Shown here piece after piece: positions 31,521-44,300 of a stretch of 64,000 nucleotides of DNA. Positions within the stretch are counted from its first letter, which is position 1, and each line of letters starts with the position of its first letter. Both the position numbers and the translations under genes were made by a program. Under the pieces are notes generated by a model. The model worked only from the letters and a program-made list of their open reading frames with translations, was not told the origin of the DNA and searched no databases. Source of the stretch: Ligula intestinalis. Lineage: Eukaryota; Platyhelminthes; Cestoda; Diphyllobothriidea; Diphyllobothriidae. The stretch spans positions 88,389,177 to 88,453,176 of the forward strand of contig JAYGXS010000003.1 of the NCBI GenBank assembly GCA_036362985.1, written 5' to 3'.

Positions 31521-32210
31521 ATGGACGATTTTCCGACACTCGCTGATGCTCTAATGACCTCTGTGATCTTTTTCTAACGTGACCTTTAGACTATAGATAT
31601 AAACCATGATGGGCCCCTCCTGACACGCTTTAACCACTCAGGAGCAGGCCATTTAATTTTTATTTACTCCTGCCCTCGAAAGGGAGACAGTTTATCTTCT
31701 TAAATTCCCTCAAATGGCATTCACCTCTAGAATTTCTTAAAATGTCTAGGGAGTTTTTCACTCTCGGCTCATTTTAGCCAATTCCATTTGCTGGCAACCC
31801 CACTCTTTTAAAATATTTTGCTGAACATATGCCTTTTAAAGCTGTTCGGTACCAATAGGGAATCTAAAGGCATTTAACTATATTTCCTTTAATAAACATA
31901 ACCTGAAATGAACGCCCGCACGAGAGAAGAAGGGGAGTCACTCAGCTAGGGTGATATGTGTATTCACAAAATACAAATCAACGAGTCACTGCAAGTTACT
32001 TTAACGAAGCGGTTGGAGGGTATTTAATCAGTCCGCCCCATGAGAAGTCGTCAACGACAGGAGAGCAATCAGCTATGAGGAATAATCGAATGCCCCTGTG
32101 CGTTCCCATGACAACGGCATCAATTGCACCCGGGTGCCTTTCTTTAAGATGAGATACTGCGGAAATATTCGTTATTTTCCAATCCCATTAAGTTTCCATA
32201 CACTGATACA
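31521..32210. other. No feature recognised
   Basis: Noncoding sequence, AT-moderate, with no repeats shared with the rest of the window that I could see. Confidence 0.4.
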
Positions 32211-32503
32211 TTAAAAAGCCGCCAATGTAATTTAGGTCCTTTTAATAGCCTGCATTTCGAGGGCAAAATACAATCTACGATTTTCTTTTAGTGTAACGGG
32301 ATGTCGCGTTCCACGGGTTCTCTACTGCTCGTTGGGATAAAACAAGTGTGTTCTTTTCTTGTATGCAAATTATTCCGTTAAATATTAGTGTCTGCTTGTT
32401 ATTTACAATTTATGAACTTGCGTAACTCAAACGTATTCTCGGGTTCGCCTCTTATCCTAAATGCAGGCTATTAAAAGGGCCTATTTTTTATTGGCGGTTT
32501 TAA
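32211..32503. mobile_element. MITE with ~45-bp terminal inverted repeats and TTAA target sites
   Basis: Left TTAA 32211-32214, right TTAA 32500-32503. The left arm AAAGCCGCCAATG...CCTTTTAATAGCCTGCATTT is matched in reverse complement by the right arm, with a few mismatches and a 2-base offset at the very tip. The body is ~285 bp without coding sequence. TTAA duplication is typical of piggyBac-type transposition, but no transposase is in the window to confirm the superfamily. Confidence 0.8.
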
Positions 32504-32624
32504 GTTGTACTCGGTATGAAGCGTTCCAAACTCTACACATTGTTCTTTTCCCGTTACCTGATTGATATGGGTAAATTTGGATGCATTCATCGCAGCTGAC
32601 AAAATAGCTATATAATAGTAATAA

Positions 32625-32700
32625 TAATTATTATTATTCATATTAATGTGAATAATACATTGTATATTTAAGGTCCAAGGGACCCTTTCATTACGTTTAA
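32625..32700 (-). mobile_element. Truncated LINE 3' tail
   Basis: Reverse complement reads AATGAAAGGGTCCCTTGGACC, then TTAAATATACAATG and an AAT-rich tail, a diverged copy of the LINE 3' end at 30590-30625. Confidence 0.6.
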
Positions 32701-32750
32701 ATTAGCTGGAAGTGCATTCACACACACTGGCACGATTTTGCCCTAAAGTG

Positions 32751-32812
32751 GCTTATTTCTTGCCCGTTTACTGATTTATATATATAGATCAGTTAACGGG
32801 CAAGAAATAGGC
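32751..32812. repeat. Near-perfect hairpin with 27-bp arms
   Basis: GCTTATTTCTTGCCCGTTTA is mirrored by TTAACGGGCAAGAAATAGGC; the arms meet around an AT-only TATATATA centre. It could extrude as a cruciform, or be the two fused ends of a small inverted-repeat transposon. Confidence 0.7.
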
Positions 32813-35339
32813 TATATAGCGTGTTCAGTATCAATATATTCTGTAAGTAAATACATTTTTGGAAATCATCGGCATCCTCGCCTAATGGTAAACGCCGTCA
32901 CCGTTTTCAGTAGCGTACGCTACTGGAAAGGTAGGAGGGTGCGTTTTTTTTCTCCGACCAGCATAAACTGAACCCCCGGTAAGCATGCAGGTCTAGTTGA
33001 TTAAAACTGTGATAATGAATTTACTTCATTTCGATTTTTATGTGCATTTTTCTAAAACTCAAGAAAACGCGTATGCCGCGCATGTCAACGTTTCTGTGTA
33101 TTTAGAATCCTTGTTACGGCTAATTACTATCGTTGAGACCATTCGTGCACGAAATATCTTCATGAAGACATTTTACAGGAAGGCATAAACTCTTTTAGCT
33201 TCCAAGTCGTTTTCAAAATCTAGCGATGCAAAGCTTCAAGACTCCGCAAGGCCGTTTTATCTGCCTCTTGTATATTAATGTTCCGAGAGTGTTCTATCCA
33301 TGAACAACACCTATTTGTTTGCTTTATGCTGCGTACCCCAAATTTTGTTCAATCTGACCTCTTTACTCATCTCTTGGACGTATGATCTAATCAACCAAGT
33401 AGAATAGGTATCTTGCTAACTGCTTTTATTTTGCCTCCTTCGATCGCAGCCCACTTTTAATCCCCTCGGATTTCTGTTGCGTAATCCAGCGCGCATGTTT
33501 GTCGTATGAAAAATACTCAGATTTTACAATTCGACCCGAAATCTCGAATGAAACTCATAGTTAACGCTATGAGACTTTAAAAGTTTGAAGCATTGTGGAC
33601 GATAAAGCTGAATTGTCCATATTGGTCTTGGTTGTCGTTATCATCCAACCAGAAGGATTGGAAACAACGGTAAATTGCTAATTAATCTTAAGACTCCGTC
33701 ATTTGTTCCCTAAGCTCGCTCTCTGTTCGCCGCCATCGGTCGTGTTTTGGATCGCATAAATATGACGTTTTTCAATCCAGACCGAGTACAAGAAAAATGC
33801 TTTTTTCTTAGACCCCAGTCTGGTGATGCCGTAACGAAGTCATACAATATTTCCGTAGAAGTATAACAAATCAAGATTTTTGGTCTTGTTACATCGCCTT
33901 TATATAAGGTCAATGTTTCTGACTTCACCCACATTAGTTCTAGCGGAATTTTTGCATCCACTTGACATTTACGAAGTTTCAATGTTTTCTGCGGTCAGAT
34001 TACAAAGTTCGAAGCTTACAGTAAAGACACCAATAAATAAAACTCGTTTCTTCTATCTGTCTCTTCCAGGGGCACATCCTGAAATTCGGAAACAACTTCA
34101 AATATAAAATTTCCGTAGACATAGCATAACTTATAATCTAAGGTCAGCTGCAGCCCTCTATTTCCTTCAACGCATCGGACTTAACCAATATCCATTCTGC
34201 AGAAAACATTTACTACCCCATTCTATGTATCGAATAGTTTGGGCTTCTGAGTGCTTAAAAAATAATCGATCAATTAGTAATTTGAAAAACGGACGAGACC
34301 CCAGCGTCAAGCAAGTGACGCACGCCTGGAATGTATTGAAAGCAAATATTGTTACTTTGCCAAGTAATAATAGGTTATTCATAAAATCTTAAATTCATGC
34401 ATGCCCAGCAAAAACCCGTATACGAGGAAAGGGAGTAAACGTAAAACAACTAATGCTTTCCTAGTACACATATTTTGCCCATACTACAATGCCTGTTAGT
34501 AGTTATTAGGCTCCACGAAATTCACCTCTCTCCTTTTGAGCACTGGTGGAGTGTACGCAACTTGTAATGATGATAATAGGGGTAACGCCTATGGGAACGT
34601 TAATGAGTAGAAAACAGCGAAAACAGAAATCTTCATCGAAAATAGCCTCCAGATTAGCAATTACTGACTTACTGACATGAATGCACCCCGTCGCTCTGTG
34701 GGTACTTACAGAACCATGCACTGCTTGGGGTGGCGGACTGATAGTCTGGCCAAAATGCTGCTCTTAAATAGGGCCTTTACGACATTCTCGCTCTGTGAGA
34801 TCCGAGCCAAATATAGGGGCGTCTACGGAAGCGGTAGCTGCCTGTGCCCTCTCCCGCCTGTGATATTCTTGACTTGCTCATGACACCCAGCTCGTGTGTG
34901 AAAGGGGAGAGAGCGGCAGATTGCGCTCAACTCTACTCCTACTATGATCAAATTTGCGTGCGCAATTCACCGCGTTTGTTCGAAGCCTACAGTAAATACC
35001 GCGGTGGGTATTGTAGGATTGGACGATCGAACTCTCTTGTACTGTGCAAGAGGTGAAATCACTGTAGTGTATCCGAGATGACGGTAATTTGCGGTGATAT
35101 TATTCCCGCTTCACAGCGGAGAGGAAACCAATAGAAGTGGATAAGGGTACAAAGAATCTTGCCAACACTGATCATCGAAGGCTCTTCATGCTTTTGCACA
35201 TCGCTCTTTCTGTTCGAGACTAATAGGCATGTTTTTATTACACTTTTTGGGTAAATAGGTACCGAGTTTATCTCACTGCTTTGCACATTGAGCATACCTC
35301 CTGTTATTATTACCTTCAATAGGGTTTTATTTTTTACAG
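32813..35339. other. Upstream region of the zinc-finger gene; first exons not identified
   Basis: No transposon domain was recognised. Two diverged copies of a TTTCCGTAGA...ATAAC block lie at about 33850 and 34110. An open stretch at 34890-35056 (ADCAQLYSYYDQICVRNSPR) follows a CACCCAG acceptor-like site and ends at AAGAG|GTGAA. It looks coding but its phase does not join the 35340 exon. An ATG frame at 34677 is another candidate 5' exon. Transcript data would be needed to place the start. Confidence 0.35.
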
Positions 35340-35384
35340 GAAGAAGGAGTTTCAAACAAAAAGATCGTGCTTGAGCGTCACAAG
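35340..35384 (+). CDS. Zinc-finger gene, N-terminal exon (45 nt, phase 0)
   Basis: A long T-rich tract and ACAG precede it, and CACAAG|GTAATT ends it. Frame 0 reads EEGVSNKKIVLERHK. It joins in frame to the next exon. Moderate support because it is short. Confidence 0.5.
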
Positions 35385-38300
35385 GTAATTCTAGCACTCT
35401 GTGGTATATCTTTATTAAGGCTTCGAAGTCCGTATTGCTAAATCGACTTGTAAGATTTGAATAACCCTACACTAAATTGGTCTTAGTTACATCGTCAACG
35501 CCGACGACTGTTTGCCCAGCAAGAGTCAAGTGGCTCCAGTCAGCATGACTGTAAAAGCAGCGGGGATAGGTGGAAGCCCTCACCAGCGTCGTCACCTTCA
35601 CCAGCTGAGGTGATCCATGAACGTTTGACATCAACAATCCCCCCAATTATCCCAACGGGAGATTTGAACGCGGCAACATGCTCGTCTGTTCCCACTAAGG
35701 CATCTGGTCTACAAATTCCTCCAGAGGCAAACACTTCTGGTGCGTCCTTGTCTTATTACATCTTATCCTTACAGGGCTGCTGTACTCCAAGGTCGAAGAA
35801 CCTGCTGGCGAGGAACCTGCAAACGATTTAGAAAGCGGTCACAGTTTGCGTGAGTTGTGCTTGCTCTTTTTGCATTTTCCTAGATCCGTCTAGCTGTGTC
35901 CTGTGATGCAGTAGGAATGAGTCCCACGACATAAGCGTCACCTTTTATGGAGTAAGTCCTTGACAGGACATTAACGATACACATTTCCTGAAAATCTTTC
36001 GGGGAATTTTATCGGGTCGAGATTGTTATGATCAAGGGGCCAGGACTATACAACTTAATCGAAGGGATAAGTCTATACAATAAAAAGCACTTTTGAAAGT
36101 ACCTTTAAATAAACTTGCAGAATTATGATGCATTGAATCATCTTATCTTTTAGCGAACCGTACTTACTTCTTCGTGGTACATCTGAAGAGACATATGGTA
36201 GACATAACCGAAATCGATGGTCAAACTATCATATACCTGATACAAGCGTTCTATTATTATCTAAATGATAATCCTTATTACCTTAGACAGATTGGGGTTA
36301 CATACTAGATTCGCCTTCTTAAAAAGCACACACAGGCAGTATTTAAAGCATACTGTCTACTGGCCATAGTAAGCATGATTACTAGAATTTAGCACGTTTA
36401 GCATAGGCTCATACCTATAGCAGCAGTATGGTTGTCCGTACCTAGTAGAAAAGTACACAGCTTGATGGATAGAGTTGAGAGTGCGGATGTCAAGGCAAGC
36501 ACTGCTGTGCACTGGACCCCAAGCATGTACTTACTCGAAATACTTTACAACCAGACTCACACTCCTTGTTTGAGACCAAGGGAATATGAGCCCTAGCGTT
36601 GGCTTAATGAGCGTAACCTCTGAAGAATGGTGGCGTCAGTGCAAGCACCAGTAGTACTACACTTCTTGCCAAGATTGAGGGGATATGAGCCCAGTGTGGA
36701 CTTTACTCAGCGTCTTTTCTGGCTAACTAAGCAGTCATTAACAGTACCAGCAAATAATATCACTCAGCTACACCCTAGTTAGTAGTATTAGAAGTAGCTG
36801 TACCAGTCCTGGCTTACTTAAGTCTAGCTACACACCTACTATAGGTGAGTGAGGGTAGACCGTGCAGTAGTACCCGCGCAAAGTCTTCTGCCACTAAACG
36901 TTAAGTTAGGCGGTGTTTCTGGCTGCATCTAGAGAAAGCGGCTTGCGCCTGATCCCCTGCTCGGTCATCTCGACTTTGTTTTATCACCGTTCTCACACGG
37001 AGTGAGGGTTTCCAGTGGTGTAGGGAGGGCGGCCACTACATTCACTTAACCTCGCCGTAGTTACCGTCCCTGCTCTCGGGCAAATGGTGGATATCATCGA
37101 TTGTGATGGTCGAAGTAACATCTGTGATCACACTTGATCCAGCCGGCCTTGACGATGTCAAAACACGACATTGTCTTAAGCACTTGGCTTGCAAGATCAC
37201 GGTCTTCCGCGCCATAATGGCTATGTAGCTGCTGTTATGCGACTGCTTAGTCATCAGACCCGAGAGCTTGCTTTATTCCACAGCTGGTTTTTACTGAAAT
37301 TTTCTGTATTATCCGCCACATGTGGATGTGCCGGGTAACCACTCTTGAATAACCGCAGGGAATATCATATTTAGAAGATTTCTTTTCAGCAATGTGCACT
37401 GCTTCTGTCCTCCGTTTTTCAGAAATGCGAAGTTGGACCTGCGAGTATTGTACCAAAGGTTTTCCCAGGAAGGGGATCCTGAACAAACACATTAATAGAA
37501 TCCATAAGCGTACGTCTATGCCCTCCTATCTTCACTGTTATGTCTGTTTTGCATTCCACTGACAGTTTTTCTTGCCCGCTATTTCTTCCGGTTAATTTTC
37601 CATCAGAAATTCACTGCTCATCAGTCCGCTGCGGTTTTTTAATTCCTCGGCAATTTATGCGGGAACTGTGAGTAAACCCTTCGGAGCAGGACTTTTTGGG
37701 CTCGCTCCGCAGGCTAATGTGAACAGCTTAGCAGCAATCAGTCAGCTGCTTCAGCGTAGCATTCACAAGCTGCGAATATGCAGCCGGTAGTATCCACATA
37801 CGGAATCGTTTATCGAGGTGATAGTTCAGGCACTTCAGGGAACGAAAGGAAGGCGTAATTACCGAAGCGTTCAGTTTGTTAGCCTGACATTTTGGATTGT
37901 CACTTGATATCAATATTTAAGTTGCCATTCATCAGATATTGTGCAGTAATCAAGTTATATTCGCAAGGTGCCAACATGTAGTCAGTAGTGCCAAATGCCG
38001 AGTCGTCTACCATATCAGTAGTATAATAACTAATTAAAAGATCATCAATGAAGCCTCTACGAGGGTTCCGGCTCAGCAACCCCGTGTGCTTTCTAGTATA
38101 TTAACTGTACTTTCAGTGTTTTCCTGTTTTAAAAAATGAATAAAAAACTCCTCACACGTGTAAACACATCTACCTAAATAATATAAGTAGGTATGTCGTG
38201 GAATTAAACCACCGAATACCCTATTCCATCCTCACCGTCTTGTATTTACAGCACAGCCGATCTGGGTGCATTTTACAAACAGGCTCCCTGTGTGGCTTTG

Positions 38301-41300
38301 AGCTTGCGAGACATACATTTGGTGTGTTCGAAAGACCATCGCTTTAAAGGTTATGCGGTCCAGGACTTCAGTTTGTTGAGTGCTCATGCACTTACTTTTT
38401 CAAGCCGGATGTGTTGAAGTGCCGTTTCTTCGCACTGAAGTCTTCGTTAAGTCTTGGAGGACAGAGGTTTGATAAAATCGGCATTTTTGACTCAGCCAAG
38501 TTTGCACAGCCCTAAACGAATCAATCTGTTCTATTGTTCTTATTCCCTTTCAGGACTATATGAGTTCAATTGCGAGATCTGTACCGCTTCCTTTTCCTGG
38601 AAAGAAAACTTGACCAGGCATATCAATACCGTCCACAAAAGTACGCCTCTTCTGACTTCAACAGAGTAATTCGCATGGATTTTTTGTTTCATTTGTTTCA
38701 TCCTTTAGCTTGTGATTTTCACCTGCCTTCACTCGAGGCTGCAATAGTTGAGGGAAATGGAGGTGAGCCCTCTTTCTGCGACCCATTGACTTCCGCGATG
38801 CCCCTGTGGAGTTATCTGTTAAAACTGTCAGCCAGACCGCCGTGTTAGTCGCCGCAGTAGCTGCGTGCAACTTTTGGAATGCTTGTTAAATAGATTTTAT
38901 CGAGGACTGGAAAGGTTTCTGGTGATTGGTGGTGCATGATCCTCTCTTTATAACTTACTGTTGATTGCAATTTCTGTGATATAACAGGTGGTTTTGGCAA
39001 CCTCGTATATTTCAATTCTTTACTAGCTTACTCGTATGGTTAACTTTAGCCTTAAAGTTAACAAGAAACCCTGGGTTTTCTTCCAACTTACCCTAAACTT
39101 AATCCTAATTTTTATCTTTTTCCTTAATCCATTATCGTGGGATTCGGCGCAAAGTCGCATGAATTTTGGGCGGTGCCTCTTCCTGGCCATGCAAATCACC
39201 TCTATTTATTACTACTGTTATTCTTAAAATGCTTTTAAATGTTGTAGGTTATACCGAAAAATACCAAGGGACGCTAGAAAAGCTATTTCTGGCTTTACAT
39301 TTCTGACTATTGCATTACTATTTGCCTTGCAACATGCTCGAACGTGCCAATCCTGTAACGGCCTCATACAGGGTGGGTGCATCCTGAAACAGATTGGTGT
39401 ACAATTACCTACTACTTTTAGAAATGATATTCAACTTACCACTGTCGAAGAAATCAATGGATTACAGATGCTGCAATTGTTATTGTAAATGTTAAGGTCC
39501 TAAGCAAAAATACATCTATATCGTGACGTTTCAGATTCAGAACCGTGTATTTTCGGAACCCTATCTTAGGCAGATCCTGTCAACCTTCCTTTTTAGCGTA
39601 ATCTATCGCTAATTCAGTGTTTTTTCTTGTAGAGTGAGCATTTTCAGTCTCAATGAAGGTACGGTCAGTCTCTGGTACATCGAAGTCCCTCACTGTTGTT
39701 TTTTTATTGTTTCAGATCTGCGAAACTTCCCTTGTGATGTTTGTGGCTGTTCTTTCAAAGACATGGGATCGCTAAAGAGGCATGTCAACACTGTGCACGA
39801 AAGTACGCCTCTTTTGGTTATTCGAGCTTTCCCCTCGTCTTTTTGCCTGCTATGCGTTTCTAAATATTGCCTTGTAAAACGAAAGAGCAAGTAAGGCTAT
39901 CCCTGAGGAATTTACTTTCATGGCACTTTGCCTAAAGTAAAATTTCTGATGTGTTTGCAGCTAGCATATGTTTCGGCAGGCTGGCTTGATTTCTGTCGGG
40001 ACTCAGGGGCTCCCTGTTTAAACATTTTAATCCTCGTTTCGAATGTCTGGCACGCGTTGTGAGATCCGGGACCTATCTGGACATTATCTTTATATCTGCC
40101 AGGTCGTCGGTGATTCAAGAGCGGATTTGGTAAATTCGTACGCAAGTAATTATTGCTGGCCTCACCCTGCGCGTAGGCGTCTTCGTCCGTGACGGTTGCA
40201 TTGATGAGGAATAAGTTAGACGGTGGCCTTCATATACGCCAGAAACTGCTCCCCCTCGCTCTGTAGTCGGCGTGAATTGAACCGGTTTACAGGAAGGTCG
40301 GTTTAATGTGTGTGACGGAGGAAGATTCGTTCACACCGTAAAGGTGCTCATGTTTTATGATTATCTTGATCCACTGTCGAGGGTATCATACTTGCTCAAA
40401 CTGCTTTTTTTCCCTTAGTTGTGTGACTGTTGATTGCATGTTGATTACTCAGAGAGAGAGAGAGAGAGAGAGCGAGAGGGTGTGGTTGATGCTACGAGAG
40501 GTCGAATAGTACTTAAAACCGGGCTCATGCTCAGGTCACTGCACTAACCCGTTTGAAGCATTAGTTGGGCAACATCAAAATGGATGGCTGAACTGTCGCG
40601 TGCAAAACCGGGAGCTGTTGGTTGCTGGAAAACCAATCTGAACGCTTGACCGACACAAAGCTTAATCAGGTGACTTTCAACGGCTAGATCACTCGTGAGC
40701 ACCTGGCTGTACCTGCTGTTATGCTTACATAATGCTGGAACATGTTGTGCCCTTACTTAGACAGGAGACGTTCTGTAAATTCCAAACTATAACTGTATAA
40801 GGTAGTAATTCTGTCGTTAGCTTGAAAATGGTACTACGTGCATGCTGCATCCTAGGTTCAAATTTGCTACATGCACGCGCAGTCCGCATTGTAGTATACT
40901 AATTGCTGGCCTTAGCAAGTATGATAACTAGAACTAGCACCCCTGTCATTGACATACTACGTCTAGCAGCAGTATCCTTGCCATCGTAGTGTACACTTTA
41001 GGAGAAACTGACACAGTTTTGTTGAATAGAGATAAGGAGTAAAAACCACAGAAATCATTGATATTTTCCGAGCCTTAAACATCTACTTTACTCGGAATAG
41101 CATAAAGCAAGGCCCCAACTCCTAATCGAGCTCAAGGGTACACGATCCCAGCGCTGACTCTAATCAGTGTCATGACCAACCATTGACTTCAGAAATAGAA
41201 CCAGTGCTATAATGACTCAGACACATTGCTAGTAGTCGAAGTAGTAGCAGCCGTATCAGTTTCGGTCTCTTTGAGCTTTTCTTGACACCTACGAAGGCGG

Positions 41301-44300
41301 AGTGAGCGAGTGTAGTGTGGTAGTACCCGCGTAAAAGGCTACTGTTTTTTTTAAGACTAAGTTAGGCGGTGCTTCTGACATGCATTGGAGAAAGCAACCA
41401 TTCACGGATCCCGTTCGGTCTTTTTGATCCCGGACGAAGGTGAGGAGTGCGGTTGGCGCTAACTACGTGCGCTATCGTTAAAATTTACCCCCTGAGACTG
41501 TCACCTTCTGTATCAATCTGTTGGTGCACTCTGTGAACTTCCTCCAAATAAATGTTCGAACACACACCGGGTTAGGATTAGTAGGATAAAGTCCAGAATA
41601 GGAAAAAGGAATTCATCTGGTATTTAGCGTGAAAACACCTACAATATTGGGGAGGGGTGCTGTCCGCGGTCCTGTGACCGCACTGTTTATGTAGTTAAAC
41701 TTGCATGCTGCATAACTATGAAAAACTCCTATAATGTTTGTTTGTTCCTTTTAATGAGCATATATGTGTCGTGCACATATTGTAGCCAAAATTTAGAGTT
41801 AAGGAGTGTAGAAGCTGTGACTTTGCGTTTCTGCATAATGCTCCCACTGTCGTATGAAGGTTTACAGATTAGGTTAAGAGCCATGCTTATCCCCTGTGAC
41901 AGGGGTTAAAGCCAACCCAAATCAGGCGATTACAATTTGCGTTTGCAGTGCTTTTATATTTTCACTGACCCGTATGGTTTTTTTCCTGTAATGCGGTTCA
42001 AATGCGTCATATTTCACTTAGTAACTCGTTGACAAGACGTTACCGAGACACTTATGCTAGGAGTCTTGCTTAAAATAATATAAGGTCTGAACTGTTATGA
42101 TGAATAGGGCCAGAGGCATACAACTTTATCGAGACGATAAGTCTGTACAGTAAGGAGTACTTATAATCCACCTTTATAAAAACATGTAAAATTATGCGTG
42201 ATGCACAATATCAAATAATGTTTTAGCAAAACGTACTTGATTTTTCGTGGTAAATTTGTAATGATGCCCAATCAACCGACCTCGGCGGTAGCGAAACAGG
42301 ACAGTTGGCGTGCTAGATCACGGTCTTCCGCGCCCTGATAGCTTATCGCTGCTGTTCCGCGTCTGCTTATTCGTCAGACTCGAGAGCTTGGCTTATTCCA
42401 CAGCTGGTTTTTGTATTATCTGCCGCCCGTAAATGTGCTGGACAAACCGTCCTGAATAACCTCATGGAATAGCACTGCACATTGCGGGGATTTGACCTCT
42501 TTCAAGTAGCCGCCCTGACAGCAACATGATGCCCAAGGGCACCCTGCGACTTTAAACTTCCAGAAGAAGATCTGCTTCATAGTGTAAGTTACCGTCCTTA
42601 CATCAGCATGCTGTGGAGCACAGAGTGGACCTCGTCAGAACCCACAGTCAAACTGTCGTGCCGGTCAACGTTGACGTTACCTCGATTTATACTACTTATT
42701 TTTGAGGGAATTCATCTCGACTCCTTGGACGCCCAGTGATATTTAGAATGGTTCCACGATTTAACAACTGCAGAGCATGTAAGTTGGTTCCTGGACCGAA
42801 ATATAGCGGACGTTTTTTTTTCGTTTTTGACGGTGCATTTCTTCTGAGCTTCTCACTGATCTGTTCATCTGGACAAAACTGCTGGTAGTGAACACTTTTA
42901 AGCCTTCTTATTTTATGTTTTGGCATTCGAAAGGCGATTTTGGTAGATCATAGTTGTTTAATTAAGTATATCTGCTGGCCTCATTTGCGGATGTGTAACC
43001 CCAAGTCTCTTTTTATCATTCGTTGTTTTTGGGTTCCCGAAGGTCCGTGGGGTCGCATAACCGATTTTTGAGGTTTAGGCCGTTGATTACCGTGTTAATC
43101 AACTCATTTAAAAGTATCAACATTTAATGGCAAGAACTCCCATCCCTTTTTCGGAAATACGGTTTACATGCAGTTGCGTTCCAAGTGGTTTTCCGAGAAG
43201 AAATCCCCGAAAAAGCACATCTTTTGTATCTATAAGCCTATGTCCTACCTCTCCTATCTTCATTTTTATGTGTCTTTTGCTTCCACTGGGCAGTTTTTCT
43301 TGCCCGCTATGTGTTCATGGTAACTTCGCTTTACTGCTCATAATACTGCCGCAATTCGGCAATTTAAGCGGGAACTGTGAGTAAACCCTATAGAACAGAG
43401 CTTGTTGGGCTCGCTCCGCAGTCTGGTATGAATATTTGAGCAGCATTTGATCAGCTACTGCCGCGTAACTATGTAGTCATCACCAGCTGCCGATATACAG
43501 CCGGTGGTATCCTTATGATGAATAATTTACCGAGACGATATTAAAGGTACTTCAGAATACGAAAAAAGACGTGACTGCTTGAATAGGCAATTTATAGTTT
43601 TGAAATTTTGGATTCTCACTCGACGACATCAGCAGAGACAGTTGCGTGTTGTTGTCTTCCCGGGAGCATTTTGTGAACAGATACCTTGCGTTGATTTAAG
43701 CGTACGGGACAAACATTTGGTGGGTTTGAGAGACCGTCGCTTTGAGCTGTATGCAGATCCTGTGCATCTTATGCTGTCCAGGCCCTAAGTTTATTGAATA
43801 CTAGCGCACTTGCTTTGCCAATTCAGAGTTGATGAAGTGCATTTCATTCGTACTGAAGTTTTCATTAACTTTTAGAGTAAAGGGGCGGGGTACAATCGGC
43901 ATTTTGACTCAGGCAAGTTAGCACAAAATTAAACGAATTGATCCATTTTGTTTTTCCTTGTTGGCTTTCACAGGGGTACGCGAGTTCAATTGTGAAACCT
44001 GTGACGCTTCCTTTTCGTTGAGGGAAAACTTGACCAGGCACATCAATTGCGTCCACAAAAGTGCGCCTCTCCTGACTTGAACAGATTCGTTTGTTTGCAT
44101 GTTTTGTTTCCATTCACACCGCTTCTCATTTTATCACCTGTCATGTTAACTCATTTTCATTGTAGTAGTTTAGGGTAATGAACACGAGACCATAACGTGC
44201 CGTCATTCCAGCAACCTTGATGTCCTCTTAATACTCGTGCCCTGGCTGCTATTTCGCAGATGCCCATGAGCTATGCTCTTATGAGTATCAAAGGCAGACT

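Larger units (their letters stand above)
35900..40260 (+). repeat. Zinc-finger segmental duplication, unit 1
   Basis: Similarity to unit 2 (40880-45300) extends through introns as well as exons, for example 37181-37370 with 42310-42480, 38240-38550 with 43640-43970, and 40180-40260 with 45210-45290. Order differs at the left: blocks 35900-36190 and 36330-37000 appear in unit 2 as 41990-42260 and 40880-41460, that is, swapped. Confidence 0.7.

Noticed and set aside
32875..32935. Possible tRNA near CGCCTAATGGTAAACGC
   Set aside because: D-arm-like only; there is no GGTTCGA T arm or acceptor pairing.
34884..35056. Additional exon of the zinc-finger gene
   Set aside because: The frame looks coding and has AG/GT edges, but its phase does not fit the 35340 exon; kept only as a note in the upstream region.
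42480..43130. Extra finger exons in unit 2 between 42.5 and 43.1 kb
   Set aside because: No C-x2-C...H-x4-H pattern with splice sites was found.
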